DNA of 64,000 bases from Pseudorhizobium xiangyangii (GCF_020531965.1 NZ_JAJAWH010000018.1:31622-95621), one strand, 5' to 3'. Shown: positions 42,137-52,236, numbered from the stretch's first letter. Translations and numbers: made by a program. Notes: generated from the sequence alone by a model not told the origin.

Positions 42137-42814
42137 ATGCCCGAAGTCATCTTCAACGGCCCTGCGGGCCGCCTCGAAGGACGTTATCAGCCCTCGAAGG
42201 AGAAGAGCGCGCCGATAGCGATCATCCTACATCCGCACCCGCAGTTCGGCGGCACGATGAACAACCAGATCGTGTACCAGCTCTTTTATATGTTCCAGAA
42301 GCGTGGCTTTACGACCTTGCGGTTCAACTTCCGGAGCATCGGTCGCAGCCAGGGTGAATTCGACCATGGTGCTGGCGAGCTTTCGGATGCCGCGTCTGCC
42401 CTCGATTGGGTTCAGAGCCTGCATCCCGACTCCAAAAGCTGCTGGGTCGCCGGTTATTCCTTCGGCGCCTGGATCGGCATGCAGTTGCTGATGCGTCGGC
42501 CGGAGATCGAGGGCTTCATGTCCATCGCTCCTCAGCCGAACACCTATGACTTCTCCTTCCTGGCGCCTTGCCCCTCCTCCGGACTCATCATCCACGGAAA
42601 CGGCGACAAGGTGGCGCCCGAAAAGGACGTCCAGGTTCTGGTCGAAAAGCTGAAGACGCAGAAGGGCATCCTCATCACCCACAAGACGATCGAAGGTGCC
42701 AACCACTTCTTCAACGGCCAGGTCGATACGCTGATGGCAGAGTGCGAGGACTATCTCGATCGTCGCTTGGACGGAGAACTCGTTCCGGAGCCCGCGGCCA
42801 AACGCATCCGCTGA
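42137..42814 (+). CDS. Alpha/beta hydrolase, dienelactone-hydrolase-like
   Basis: Cytoplasmic hydrolase of 225 aa with no signal peptide. The opening LHPHPQFGGTMNN (31-43) is the oxyanion segment of a conserved small family. Ser108 in GYSFG (106-110), Asp157 in HGNGDKVAPEKD and His190 in GANHFF form the likely triad. The substrate is unknown. GGAGTACCT precedes the chosen ATG at 42137; ATG at 42122 is an alternative. The gene is divergent from the suf operon and may share its iron-type control region. Confidence 0.88.
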   Translation: MPEVIFNGPAGRLEGRYQPSKEKSAPIAIILHPHPQFGGTMNNQIVYQLFYMFQKRGFTTLRFNFRSIGRSQGEFDHGAGELSDAASALDWVQSLHPDSKSCWVAGYSFGAWIGMQLLMRRPEIEGFMSIAPQPNTYDFSFLAPCPSSGLIIHGNGDKVAPEKDVQVLVEKLKTQKGILITHKTIEGANHFFNGQVDTLMAECEDYLDRRLDGELVPEPAAKRIR

Positions 42815-42853
42815 TCGGCGGCGCAACCGGCACACAGACGGTCGTCGCCAGCA

Positions 42854-44041
42854 CTATTTGATGTCGCGGGCGACGATCGACAATGACGGCGGGGTGGGCG
42901 AAGCGCGACGCACACAGTTTCGCCCCGCTCCCTTCGCCTGATAGAGCGCCATGTCGGCATTTCGCATCGCCGTCGACAAGTTCGCTTCACCGTCAAATGC
43001 CGCGACACCGAAGCTGGCACTCGCCCTGAAACCTGCCGGCAGGTCAGAAACGGTCTCGGCAGCAACAGCGGCACGAAGCGTCTCGGCCAGAAGCATGGCG
43101 GCATCGATGGACGTTCGCGGAAGAAAAGTGGCGAACTCCTCGCCTCCCAGGCGCCCCACAACCGCCGCGGACGGCACGTTCGCACGAAGCAATTGCCCAA
43201 CCACCTGGATCACGGCATCACCACAGTGGTGACCATAGGTGTCGTTGATGCTCTTGAAGTGATCCAGATCGCACATAATGACGGCGTGCGGCCCTCTTGA
43301 CCCCTCGCGAAGCAGGGTCGAGACCCGGTTCTCGAACCCCCGGCGATTGAGCAGCAGTGACAACGCGTCCACTTCGGAATTGACGCGCTCGTCAGCCATG
43401 ATCTCCAGGACCAGGACAGCAAGCAGCATCAAGCCGGCCATGACGACTATGACGCCCGTCGAGCTTTGCGAGATGATGGCATAATCGGTTTTGATGTAGT
43501 CCGCAGCAGTCGATCCGGCCCCGACGAGCACGGCAAGCGCGGCCTTGACCATGAAATGAACGGCGGTGAATACCAGAAGTGCCGCAAGCGCCCAATCTAT
43601 TGCCAGTTTCCGCCTCGACCTCAGCACGGAAATGGCACTGGCGAGCGCGCAAAGCGCGAAAGGCGCCTGATAAGTGAACGCATGCAGAAGCGTGCTACGG
43701 GGACGGTCGTAGATCAGGAAGTCAACGACACAGCAGACGACAAAAAACAGGCCCGCACGGACAAGGCTGACGGGATCGTCATAGAGCCTCGCGACACCGA
43801 TGCGCAGCAGCAGCAATCCCGCCAGAACCGACGCGAAAGCCAGGATCGCCGACAGCTTGACCCATTCCGTATGTGCGACCAGCAGTTCGAAGATGGTGGA
43901 CAGCGAAGCAACGGCAAAGCCGAAGGCGATCCAGCGCGCAGCGATCCGCGAGCGGCTTCGCGTAGAAACCGCGAGAAAGACCACGCAGAATGACATTGTG
44001 ACGATGAAATTAACCGCCAGAAAGAAGTTCGTGCCGTTCAT
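42854..44041 (-). CDS. Membrane diguanylate cyclase (GGDEF domain)
   Basis: Makes the second messenger cyclic di-GMP. The 395-aa protein has about six membrane helices in residues 1-215 and a GGDEF domain from about 220. The active site is GGEEF (299-303), preceded by the metal/GTP region CDLDHFKSINDTYGHHCGD, so it should be catalytic. At the product-inhibition position, where RxxD is usual, the residues are PSAA (290-293). No EAL phosphodiesterase domain is present. The sensory membrane domain is not recognised. Confidence 0.92.
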   Translation of the reverse strand: MNGTNFFLAVNFIVTMSFCVVFLAVSTRSRSRIAARWIAFGFAVASLSTIFELLVAHTEWVKLSAILAFASVLAGLLLLRIGVARLYDDPVSLVRAGLFFVVCCVVDFLIYDRPRSTLLHAFTYQAPFALCALASAISVLRSRRKLAIDWALAALLVFTAVHFMVKAALAVLVGAGSTAADYIKTDYAIISQSSTGVIVVMAGLMLLAVLVLEIMADERVNSEVDALSLLLNRRGFENRVSTLLREGSRGPHAVIMCDLDHFKSINDTYGHHCGDAVIQVVGQLLRANVPSAAVVGRLGGEEFATFLPRTSIDAAMLLAETLRAAVAAETVSDLPAGFRASASFGVAAFDGEANLSTAMRNADMALYQAKGAGRNCVRRASPTPPSLSIVARDIK

Positions 44042-44148
44042 TCATTTAATGTCGCGACTCGGCGCAACGTCCCCATGATGGGAAGAAGCTTAGATCCAAC
44101 CGCCAAAGTAAGTGTTAACCGAAAGATGAACTATAAGCGCTGGCGCAT

Positions 44149-45282
44149 TTATCCGTTTTTTCTGGCGGATCCGTAAAGCGAGCCGCCGGTCATGGCGCGA
44201 GCCACTCCCGTCGTACATGGATACGTCAGTGGCAGGCCGAGCATCGACCGTACCGCAAGATAACCCCACGCCTCCGCCTCCATGGCGTCTCCGTCAAACC
44301 CTGCGTCTTCGGCCGTCAGGATGCGAGCCTCCTGTCCTGCGGCAAGATTGGCAATATCGTTCATCAGGATCTTGTTCAGCCGCCCGCCGCCACAGATGAC
44401 GTACAGCGCCGGTCTCGCCGGCAGGTGCTTGGCCGACTGCAGGATCGACGCCGCCGCAACATATGCGAGCGTTCGCGCGCCGTCCGCCAGCTCGGCCTTG
44501 TCGCTGCTTGGCGGAAGAAAGTCGTTGCGATCCAGCGACCGGCGGACCTTGTCGGTAAAGAATGGATGGCCGAGATAGCTGTCCGCGAGTTCTGGAACCA
44601 CCCGGCCTTCCGATGCAATCATGCCGCCTTGATCGAATGGTATTCCCGCATGGGTCTCGACCCACTGATCGATAAGGGCGTTGCCCGGCCCGCTGTCGTA
44701 GGCAATGAGCGCGCCGTCAGTGCCGATGTAGGTCAAATTGGAAATGCCGCCGATATTGACGAAGCACACGGGGCCTTCCCCTGCGGGCAGGGTTTTCGCC
44801 AAAGCAGCATGATAGGCAGGCACGAGAGGAGCTCCCTGCCCGCCGTGCCGCATGTCGTTTGCCCGCATGTCGTAGACCACCGGAATACCGGTTCGGTCTC
44901 CGAGAAGCGCACCGTCGCCGATCTGAACCGTCAGGTTCCGGTCAGGGCGATGGAGCACGGTCTGCCCATGAAAGCCGATGACGTCGATGGCTTCGGCGGC
45001 CATACTATTCCGCTCCAGGAATATCCGGACCGCATCGGCATGCCGAAGCGTCAACTCACGCTCTACGTCGCCCAGGGCGCCCGGTCTCTCCGAACGCTCA
45101 CCAATGTCTTTCGCCTCGACGAGCGCCTGTTTCAGCCGGTCGCGAAATGCGGCCTCATAGGGCACGCCCATAAAGGGGCCACGTACGACCGTTCCGCTTC
45201 CGTCCGTCCTGACGAGAGCGACATCGATGCCGTCCATCGACGTGCCGCTCATCAGTCCGATTGCAGTTTTCATTTCACCCAT
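44149..45282 (-). CDS. anmK: Anhydro-N-acetylmuramic acid kinase
   Basis: Phosphorylates and opens 1,6-anhydro-MurNAc during recycling of cell-wall fragments. 377 aa. The ATP-binding opening is [17 protein letters not shown], followed by [38 protein letters not shown] and [11 protein letters not shown]. The ATG at 45282 has GGGTG at good spacing; ATG codons at 45291 and 45273 are alternatives. It is divergent from tyrS, an arrangement that I recall from related genomes. Confidence 0.95.
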   Translation of the reverse strand: MGEMKTAIGLMSGTSMDGIDVALVRTDGSGTVVRGPFMGVPYEAAFRDRLKQALVEAKDIGERSERPGALGDVERELTLRHADAVRIFLERNSMAAEAIDVIGFHGQTVLHRPDRNLTVQIGDGALLGDRTGIPVVYDMRANDMRHGGQGAPLVPAYHAALAKTLPAGEGPVCFVNIGGISNLTYIGTDGALIAYDSGPGNALIDQWVETHAGIPFDQGGMIASEGRVVPELADSYLGHPFFTDKVRRSLDRNDFLPPSSDKAELADGARTLAYVAAASILQSAKHLPARPALYVICGGGRLNKILMNDIANLAAGQEARILTAEDAGFDGDAMEAEAWGYLAVRSMLGLPLTYPCTTGVARAMTGGSLYGSARKNG

Positions 45283-45374
45283 TGATGGCACCCAGAATCA
45301 ATTTTGAAGTGATTATGCTCAAAAACAGTGCTAGACGCCCGGCGATATCGAAATTTCCCTTCCAGAGATCCATC

Positions 45375-46628
45375 ATGTCCAGGTTCAAGTCCGATTTCCT
45401 CCACACGCTCGACGAGCGCGGCTTCATTCACCAGATCTCCGACGAGGCAGGTCTCGACGAACTGTTCGCCAAGGAAACCGTGACGGCCTATATCGGCTTC
45501 GACCCGACGGCGCCAAGCCTCCATGCCGGCGGCCTCATCCAGATCATGATGCTGCACTGGATGCAGCAGACCGGTCATCGCCCGATCTCCCTGATGGGCG
45601 GCGGCACCGGCATGGTCGGCGATCCGTCCTTCAAGGACGACGCCCGCCAGCTGATGACGATCGACACGATCGAAAGCAACATCGCCTCCATCAAGCGCGT
45701 CTTCTCCAACTACCTGAGCTACGGCGACGGTACGAAGGACGCCATGATGATCAACAATGGCGACTGGCTGCGCGATCTCAACTACCTGGAATTCCTGCGC
45801 GATGTCGGCCGCCATTTCTCGGTCAACCGCATGTTGTCCTTCGATAGCGTCAAGACGCGCCTGGACCGCGAGCAGTCGCTGTCCTTCCTCGAATTCAACT
45901 ACATGATCCTGCAGGCCTACGACTTCGTGGAGCTTAACCAGCGCTACGGCTGCCGCCTGCAGATGGGCGGTTCCGACCAGTGGGGCAACATCGTCAACGG
46001 TATCGACCTCGGCCACCGCATGGGCACGCCGCAGCTTTACGCCCTGACCTCGCCGCTTTTGACGACGTCATCAGGCGCGAAAATGGGCAAGTCGCTAAAC
46101 GGCGCAGTCTGGCTCAACCCGGATATGCTGTCCGCCTACGATTTCTGGCAGTACTGGCGTAATACCGAGGATGCCGACGTATCGCGCTTCCTGAAGCTCT
46201 ACACGACGCTGCCGATGGACGAGATCTCCCGTCTGGCCGCTCTCGGCGGTTCGGAAATCAACGAGGTCAAGAAGATCCTCGCCACAGAAGTCACGGCGAT
46301 GCTGCATGGTCGCTCGGATGCCGAGCAGGCTGCCGAGACGGCCCGCAAGACCTTCGAGGAAGGCGCGCTGGCCGATAACCTGCCGTCTATCGAGGTTCCG
46401 ACCGCAGAACTGGATGCAGGCCTCGGCCTGCTGGCGCTGATCGTCAAGGCCGGCCTTGCCACTTCCAACGGCGAAGCGCGCCGACATGTCCAGGGTGGTG
46501 CCGTGCGTATCAACGACGTGGCAATTTCGGACGAGCGAAAGGTCATCGGTTCAGCCGAAGTGACCGGCGATGGCGTCATCAAGCTGTCGCTCGGAAAGAA
46601 GAAGCATATTCTGGTTCGCCCGGCCTGA
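45375..46628 (+). CDS. tyrS: Tyrosyl-tRNA synthetase
   Basis: Charges tRNA-Tyr. 417 aa. The class I signatures are PSLHAGG (47-53, the HIGH equivalent) and KMGKS (236-240, the KMSKS equivalent). [12 protein letters not shown] and [15 protein letters not shown] are typical of bacterial TyrRS, and an S4 RNA-binding domain occupies the last 65 residues ([20 protein letters not shown]). The ATG at 45375 is the conserved start, MSRFKSDF. A terminator follows. Confidence 0.98.
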   Translation: MSRFKSDFLHTLDERGFIHQISDEAGLDELFAKETVTAYIGFDPTAPSLHAGGLIQIMMLHWMQQTGHRPISLMGGGTGMVGDPSFKDDARQLMTIDTIESNIASIKRVFSNYLSYGDGTKDAMMINNGDWLRDLNYLEFLRDVGRHFSVNRMLSFDSVKTRLDREQSLSFLEFNYMILQAYDFVELNQRYGCRLQMGGSDQWGNIVNGIDLGHRMGTPQLYALTSPLLTTSSGAKMGKSLNGAVWLNPDMLSAYDFWQYWRNTEDADVSRFLKLYTTLPMDEISRLAALGGSEINEVKKILATEVTAMLHGRSDAEQAAETARKTFEEGALADNLPSIEVPTAELDAGLGLLALIVKAGLATSNGEARRHVQGGAVRINDVAISDERKVIGSAEVTGDGVIKLSLGKKKHILVRPA

Positions 46629-46657
46629 GGGACGAGGCACACCCACCGCATTTGAAG

Positions 46658-46680
46658 AGGCCGCCCTGTGCGGCCTTTTT
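46658..46680 (+). terminator. Intrinsic terminator after tyrS
   Basis: AGGCCGC (46658-46664), a five-base loop and GCGGCCT (46670-46676), followed by TTTT and more T-rich sequence. It lies 29 bases after the tyrS stop and in front of the converging AsmA-like gene. Confidence 0.88.
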
Positions 46681-46694
46681 CATGTCCTGCGCAA

Positions 46695-49600
46695 TTACTG
46701 GAACTCGAAGATCTGCCGGAATATGCCCGGTGCAATCAGCGATAGTGGATTGACCGTCAGACGAGGCTTGTCGAAGGGCCCTTCCAGCTTGAACGTGATC
46801 CCAAGCAGGCCGCGGTCCCGCCCGTTCCCCAAAATCACGCCGATGATCGGCAGTTCTGCGAACAGGCGATTGAGGCCGTAGGCTGGCATGAAGGTCCCGG
46901 TCATATCCATGTTGCCAGCGGCGTCGCGCACCACACCTTGGAAACTCGCGCCGATCTGTTCGCCTCGCACCACGCCGTTTTCGACCGACAATCGACCGTT
47001 CCTGTAGACCATCCGGGCAAAGCCGCGTTGGAACCGGGCCGAGCTTACGTCGATATCGCGCTTCACCGCCGAGTTTAGGCTGCGACCGTCCTTGCCGACC
47101 GGCGTGGAAACGAGCGACTGTAGGCGAGCCTCGTTCAACAGCGCAAAGTTGCGGACATCGATCGCGCCGCTCCAGGCTCCGCCTTTCTGCGCCCTGAGCG
47201 AAACGTTCAGCAGGCCGCCGCCCATTTTGTTGTAGAGATTGGTGAAGCGTGCAACCGCTCCGGCATCGCCGCTGGTGATCGAGATCGTATTGCCCGCGTT
47301 CATCCGGCTCACCACCGCTTCACCGCGTCCGGTCACGGCAGAAAAGTCTGCAGCCGAGATCCCCCCATTCTGCGTTGAAAACAGCATGGAAACGTTGGAA
47401 AGCCGTTCGTCGCCGAACCCGATTGCCTGGTCGAGCTTCACCTTCACCGTGGCGTCGCCATCGTCGTCGCTTTTGGCACCTCCTCCCGACTTCAGGCGCG
47501 TCAGGATCGGCCGAAAGTCCGCCGAAGATCCAGCGACGGAAATCTGCATCCCGCCCCGCTGACGAGCGAGGCTGACGCTGTAGCTGTCGCCCGGCGACAG
47601 TTGCATGCGTGAAAACTGCGCGGACTGAAGCGACCCATCACGCAGGCTCAGTTCCCCGCGGGCGCCGAACCCCTCTCCGTCTAGCTCGAAGTCCCGGACC
47701 TCATCGGTACCGTCTACCCTTGTGACCTCCAGGGAAGCCTTTGCAGGAATGCCGCTCCCCTTGGTCCAGCCGACCCACGGCACGGACAAGGCGGACCGCG
47801 TCAGGTCGAGGGATATGTTCTGCCGGTTGCCATCCAGCAATCGCACCTCGGCGCGCACGGTGCCATCGATAACCTCATCCAGTCCCGGCACCAGCTTCTG
47901 GCGTTGTGCATTGTTCAGGTTCGCGACGATGGTCCGCTCACGCGTAACCTTGGATTGCCGCCCGACCGGCTCCACCAGGCTGATGTCGGCAGGCACGTCG
48001 TCGATCGATGCTTTCGCCTCAAGTCGCGCCGCGTCCGGCACGACACCCAGCCGTCCAGTAACATTGGTTATCTTCCTGCCCGCAAATTCGGTCTTGAGAT
48101 CCACGCCATCAAGATCCAGCTCGGCTTTCCAGATTGGCGCAGGCGGATCTTGAGCGGCGATCAGCCCCATGCGGGCGGTCACCTTGGCGCTTGCCTTTCC
48201 GGTAAAATCATCCGGCTTGAACTCGGTGTCCTTCAGCGCGTTCAGTGGCCGAAAACTGGCCAGCTCCGCGACTGCGTCTGCCGCACCTGAAACACTCAGC
48301 GCAAGATCGGCCATCAATGGCTTGCTGTAGGTGGAGGGTATCGTGAAGCTGGAAGCTGCCACAGCAACCGAGCGCCCGGATGGGAAATACGACGTTGCCC
48401 GCTTGACGCCGACCTTCATCACCTCGCCTCGAAGATCGAACCTGCCGTGCAGATCCCTGAGTGGCGGGAGGTCACCCGGAAGGCTCAGGCGGGTATCCTG
48501 AACGTCGAACGCAATCTGCAGCTCGTCATCGTCAAGCTCCATCGGGCGCCCCGGCCCCTTCATCCTGCCGGCAGGAATGAAGACCGCGATCGACCCGTCG
48601 ATCACTGTTCCGCCGAACAGGTTGTCAAGCACCCAGTCCCGTGGCTTGCGCGCCATCCAGAACGGCCAGAGCTGCTTCACGCCGGCGACCTGCATCGTCG
48701 GCAATTGAGCGCCGAAGCTGATTTCAGGGGAAGCATCCCCAAAGCGAACCTTGAGCGAGGCAGCCATATTCCCCAGCGGGCTCGACACCAGCATGTCGTC
48801 GAATTGAAGTTCCCGGTCGACGGAAAGATACCGACCCGATGCCCTGAGATCGAATACCGCAGGCGCCTCGCTCGCCCCTTCGGCCGTCGCACTCCCGCCG
48901 CTGACAAGCAAGTTCAGGCAAAAGCCGGGACGCGTCTCGGAAGGGTCCAGGCGGTTCAGGTCAGTGACCGCGCCAACGAGAGGAAGGCGCGTCGGGCCGA
49001 ACTGCAGTTCCGACTGAAGGATCTCCAGCGAGTTCTTCGCGAAATCGAAGGCGGCGTTGATAGAGCCGCCGGAAAGTTCCTGATTGACGCCGTCGAAATA
49101 GAACAGTCCTGGTGATTGCTTCAAGGTAGCGGTAATAGCTGGCGTGGTCGATGCACGGGCGCGAACCGCCGACAGGTCGAGATCGGCGGATCCCTGAATG
49201 CCGTCCCGCGGAGCCCCCTCAGCGTCACGCCGTAACAGAAACGGCGTCATTTCGATGCCGCTGATGTTGGCCGTCAGCGCCGACGTCACGCCGCGCACGA
49301 CGGATGCCTTGGCCACAAGCGCCGCCGCCTGCCCCTCGATATTGATCTGGCCTGTTACGTTGATCTCTCCGGGACCCGATCGCGTTAGAGCCAATTCAGT
49401 AACTGCCAGAGAAATCGGCTTTCGCCCGGGGGCCGCTGGCAAAAGAATCTCGACGCCGGAGATGTCGATCGAGCTCGTACCCGTCCGCTCCATGAGCCCG
49501 CGCGCCTCATCCAGCCTTTGAAACGATTGCTCCAGCAGGTGGGGCAGCTTATCGATGCGGACTCTCGACAGACCTGCCGCTTCGCCCGTGGGCAGCGCCC

Positions 49601-50084
49601 CGGTGTCGAGATGGATGCCACTGGCCTCCATATGTCGGATATTGATGCGCCCTGCCAGCAGCGCAAGCGGATCGACCGCCATGCGCATCGCTTCGGTGCG
49701 GCTGAGATGGAGGCCCGTCGCCTGCTCGACGATATCGACCTCCTGCGCCTCGAGCGCCAATCGGAAATTCGAATCGAACCGGATTGCGGCTGACCCCACT
49801 GTCGCAGCGTAGCGTGGACCGATTGCATCATTGAGCGCATCATTGGCGCGGGAGGCAAGTGTGCCGTCGACCACGCCGCCTTCGATGGCAAGGAACGCGC
49901 TGCCGATGGCCGCCAGCACCAGCATCGCGAACAGAATGGCCATCCGGCCGACGCTGCGCATGCGCGAACGAGGCGGCGGGCAGTGTACGATGATTCGGTC
50001 CTCGGCCTGGGACGAGGGCAAGGTGTGCAGCGGCTGAATGTCCTTCCTGCTGAAGCTGACCTTTTCGCCGCGGATTTCCGACAT
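46695..50084 (-). CDS. AsmA/YhdP-like protein (DUF3971, AsmA_2 domain)
   Basis: Large envelope protein of 1129 aa. A cytoplasmic N-terminal tail of about 45 residues is followed by one membrane helix (about 47-67), then a very long periplasmic beta-rich region. The DUF3971-type centre includes LWPFWMARKPRDWVLDNLFGG, and the C-terminal AsmA_2 block has GFARMVYRNGRLSVENGVVRGEQIGASFQGVVRD and GLLGITFKLEGPFDKPRLTVNPLSLIAPGIFRQIFEF. E. coli YhdP, TamB and YdbH, of the same superfamily, carry phospholipids between membranes; the same job is inferred here. It is divergent from bcp. Confidence 0.9.
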   Translation of the reverse strand: MSEIRGEKVSFSRKDIQPLHTLPSSQAEDRIIVHCPPPRSRMRSVGRMAILFAMLVLAAIGSAFLAIEGGVVDGTLASRANDALNDAIGPRYAATVGSAAIRFDSNFRLALEAQEVDIVEQATGLHLSRTEAMRMAVDPLALLAGRINIRHMEASGIHLDTGALPTGEAAGLSRVRIDKLPHLLEQSFQRLDEARGLMERTGTSSIDISGVEILLPAAPGRKPISLAVTELALTRSGPGEINVTGQINIEGQAAALVAKASVVRGVTSALTANISGIEMTPFLLRRDAEGAPRDGIQGSADLDLSAVRARASTTPAITATLKQSPGLFYFDGVNQELSGGSINAAFDFAKNSLEILQSELQFGPTRLPLVGAVTDLNRLDPSETRPGFCLNLLVSGGSATAEGASEAPAVFDLRASGRYLSVDRELQFDDMLVSSPLGNMAASLKVRFGDASPEISFGAQLPTMQVAGVKQLWPFWMARKPRDWVLDNLFGGTVIDGSIAVFIPAGRMKGPGRPMELDDDELQIAFDVQDTRLSLPGDLPPLRDLHGRFDLRGEVMKVGVKRATSYFPSGRSVAVAASSFTIPSTYSKPLMADLALSVSGAADAVAELASFRPLNALKDTEFKPDDFTGKASAKVTARMGLIAAQDPPAPIWKAELDLDGVDLKTEFAGRKITNVTGRLGVVPDAARLEAKASIDDVPADISLVEPVGRQSKVTRERTIVANLNNAQRQKLVPGLDEVIDGTVRAEVRLLDGNRQNISLDLTRSALSVPWVGWTKGSGIPAKASLEVTRVDGTDEVRDFELDGEGFGARGELSLRDGSLQSAQFSRMQLSPGDSYSVSLARQRGGMQISVAGSSADFRPILTRLKSGGGAKSDDDGDATVKVKLDQAIGFGDERLSNVSMLFSTQNGGISAADFSAVTGRGEAVVSRMNAGNTISITSGDAGAVARFTNLYNKMGGGLLNVSLRAQKGGAWSGAIDVRNFALLNEARLQSLVSTPVGKDGRSLNSAVKRDIDVSSARFQRGFARMVYRNGRLSVENGVVRGEQIGASFQGVVRDAAGNMDMTGTFMPAYGLNRLFAELPIIGVILGNGRDRGLLGITFKLEGPFDKPRLTVNPLSLIAPGIFRQIFEFQ

Positions 50085-50193
50085 TAATGGAAGCGCTCAC
50101 ATTTGCGCCGGCCACTGATTTGTTCGCCGGTCGGGATAGTATACACGATCTCCGGCCTCTTCCCTCAAGATACTGGCGAAAGAAAGGAAAAAC

Positions 50194-50661
50194 ATGGGCA
50201 GTCTGAAAGTCGGTGACATCGCACCTGATTTCGAGGTTCAGAGAGACGGCGGCGGCACTATTTCGCTGGCGGAGTTCCGCGATCGCCTTGTCGTCCTCTA
50301 CTTCTATCCCAAGGACGACACCACCGGCTGCACCGCCGAAGCTGTCGCCTTCACCAACCTTCTGCCGCAGTTCATTGCAGCCGGGGCCGTTGTGATCGGC
50401 GTCTCGCCCGATACTGCAGCCAGGCACGACAAGTTCATGAAAAAGCACGACCTCGGCATCATCCTGGCGTCCGATGAAACGACCGATGTTGCCCAGGCCT
50501 ATGGCGTCTGGAAGGAAAAGAGCATGTATGGCCGGACCTTCATGGGTATCGAGCGGTCTACGTTTCTCATAGGGACCGACGGTCGCATCCGGGCGCATTG
50601 GCCGAAGGTCAAGGTAGCGGGACACGCCGAAAACGTGCTCCAGGCGGTAACCGGAAGTTGA
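50194..50661 (+). CDS. bcp: Peroxiredoxin, Bcp/PrxQ family (one cysteine)
   Basis: Thiol peroxidase of 155 aa that reduces hydrogen and organic peroxides. The peroxidatic Cys46 is in the family motif YFYPKDDTTGCTAEA. The resolving cysteine found five residues later in E. coli Bcp is replaced by Ala51, and no other cysteine occurs in the protein, so it must be resolved by an external thiol. The ATG has GAAAGGAAAAAC upstream. Its transcript may run on to the M23 peptidase gene 110 bases downstream. Confidence 0.95.
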   Translation: MGSLKVGDIAPDFEVQRDGGGTISLAEFRDRLVVLYFYPKDDTTGCTAEAVAFTNLLPQFIAAGAVVIGVSPDTAARHDKFMKKHDLGIILASDETTDVAQAYGVWKEKSMYGRTFMGIERSTFLIGTDGRIRAHWPKVKVAGHAENVLQAVTGS

Positions 50662-50728
50662 AACCGGTCGGCACGCGAACGCCAAGCCCTCAACCATAAA
50701 GGCTCCATTAACCTTAACTGTGTGTAAT

Positions 50729-50762
50729 CCCCGTTATCGAATGGGGTTGTTCGATAACGGGG
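50729..50762 (+). promoter_or_regulatory. Perfect 13-bp hairpin covering the M23 peptidase ribosome binding site
   Basis: CCCCGTTATCGAA (50729-50741) pairs with TTCGATAACGGGG (50750-50762) around an eight-base loop. The right arm contains the G-rich stretch nine bases before the GTG start at 50772, so folding would hide the Shine-Dalgarno. No T run follows, which argues against a bcp terminator. Confidence 0.55.
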
Positions 50763-50771
50763 GTAAGCACA

Positions 50772-52052
50772 GTGGCAAGGCGTGACCATGGGCGAGCGTT
50801 TGAGCGCAAGCCCGCAGAACACCTCGTGATTTTCGCGAGCGGCGACAAAATTCGCCATATGACCGTTCGCCCCTGGATGACTGCCCTCGCCGTCTGCTTT
50901 GTTGCAGTTTTCTCCATCGGCTACCTGGTGGCGACGAGCTATCTCATTATACGCGACGACCTGATCGGCGCGACTATCGCCCGACAGGCGCGGATGCAGC
51001 ACGACTACGAAGATCGCATTGCGGCGCTTCGCGCTCAGCTGGACCGCGTGACCTCTCGGCAACTGATGGACCAGCAACTCGTCGAGCAAAAGGTAGAGAA
51101 GCTGCTCGAGCAGCAGAGCGCCCTGTTTTCTCGCCACGGGAAGGTAGGAACCCTGCTGGATCGCGCCGAAGAGTCCGGGTTGAAGTCCTCGCCCGCCGTC
51201 GTTCAAGACACAGATGAAAATCGCAAGGCGTCGCTCGGAGACGGGATCAACGCCATCGAAACCCTCCTCGGTCGTAGTCATTCCGTTTCCGAACCATCCG
51301 CATTTGGCCTTGCCTATGCGCCATCACGGGAAAACATGACGGACCGCGCCGACCGGATCTTTTCCAAGGTAACCCTGTCGCTGAAGAACCTGGAGCAAGA
51401 TCAGCTGGCAAGGATCTCCGATCTCACCATCGACGCCTCCGAGACGGCATCCGTGATCGCCGAGATCATGAAAAAAACCGGCATCGATGTGAAAGCCCTT
51501 GTCGATCAGGAAGGCAATGCCCTGGGAGGTCCCTTCGTCGAGCCAGAAACTGGCCTGAACGTCTTCGACAATTCGCTCAGCGAACTGGATGCGGCGCTCA
51601 ACCGGCTGGAGGTCGTCCGTGATACGGCAAAGGCCCTCCCCTACGGCAATCCTGCCCCAGGCCGTAAGGTTACCAGCAAATACGGCAATCGCGTCGACCC
51701 GTTTCTCGGTCGCCTCGCGCTGCATGCCGGCATCGATTTCCAGGCGGATACCGGCACAAAGGTGCTGAGCACGGGGGCCGGCAAAGTCGTCACCGCTGAA
51801 TTTAGCGGCGGATACGGCAATCTGGTGGAAATCGACCACGGACATGGAATCACCACGCGCTACGGCCATCTTTCCCGCATCCTGGTGTCCAAGGGTGACA
51901 CGATAGAATCCGGCGACGTTCTCGGCCGCGCTGGCTCGACCGGCCGATCAACCGGACCTCATGTCCACTACGAGGTTCGTCGCGAAGGAGCGGCCATAAA
52001 CCCTGTGCATTTCCTGAACGCGGGAATGAAACTGACCTCCTATCTCGAATAG
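50772..52052 (+). CDS. M23 family peptidase (LytM domain) with membrane anchor
   Basis: Cell-wall endopeptidase or amidase activator of 426 aa. One membrane helix (about 35-57) is followed by a coiled coil (about 70-125), a linker and the C-terminal LytM domain. The zinc ligands are present: His318 and Asp322 in LHAGID, and His397/His399 in GPHVHYE, so it is likely an active metallopeptidase rather than an EnvC-like activator. The GTG start at 50772 has GGGGG nine bases upstream, inside a strong hairpin; an ATG at 50859 (MTVRPW) is the alternative. Confidence 0.9.
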   Translation: MARRDHGRAFERKPAEHLVIFASGDKIRHMTVRPWMTALAVCFVAVFSIGYLVATSYLIIRDDLIGATIARQARMQHDYEDRIAALRAQLDRVTSRQLMDQQLVEQKVEKLLEQQSALFSRHGKVGTLLDRAEESGLKSSPAVVQDTDENRKASLGDGINAIETLLGRSHSVSEPSAFGLAYAPSRENMTDRADRIFSKVTLSLKNLEQDQLARISDLTIDASETASVIAEIMKKTGIDVKALVDQEGNALGGPFVEPETGLNVFDNSLSELDAALNRLEVVRDTAKALPYGNPAPGRKVTSKYGNRVDPFLGRLALHAGIDFQADTGTKVLSTGAGKVVTAEFSGGYGNLVEIDHGHGITTRYGHLSRILVSKGDTIESGDVLGRAGSTGRSTGPHVHYEVRREGAAINPVHFLNAGMKLTSYLE

Positions 52053-52131
52053 GAAAATCATGCGCAAGACGGCATTCACCGCCTTTTGTTGGTAGCCGTT
52101 CACCACATCCGCTGCGATCAGCCGCGTTTCC

Positions 52132-52160
52132 TTGACTTTCTGGCCGTTTCCGCTTATCAG
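52132..52160 (+). promoter_or_regulatory. Candidate sigma-70 promoter of the DEAD-box helicase gene
   Basis: TTGACT (52132-52137), a 17-base spacer and TATCAG (52155-52160). Transcription would start near 52167 and leave a 5' untranslated region of about 70 bases before the TTG start, long enough for cold-type post-transcriptional control. Confidence 0.35.
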
Positions 52161-52236
52161 GCCCGCGTCGGTCGGACACATACTGTGTACCGGCCATTGT
52201 GTTCTATCAAGAACCGGAACGGAAACAGATTTCCCT

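Noticed and set aside
52060-52090. Weak GGC/GCC hairpin followed by TTTT after the M23 peptidase gene
   Set aside because: The stem is only three or four base pairs; not enough to support a terminator.
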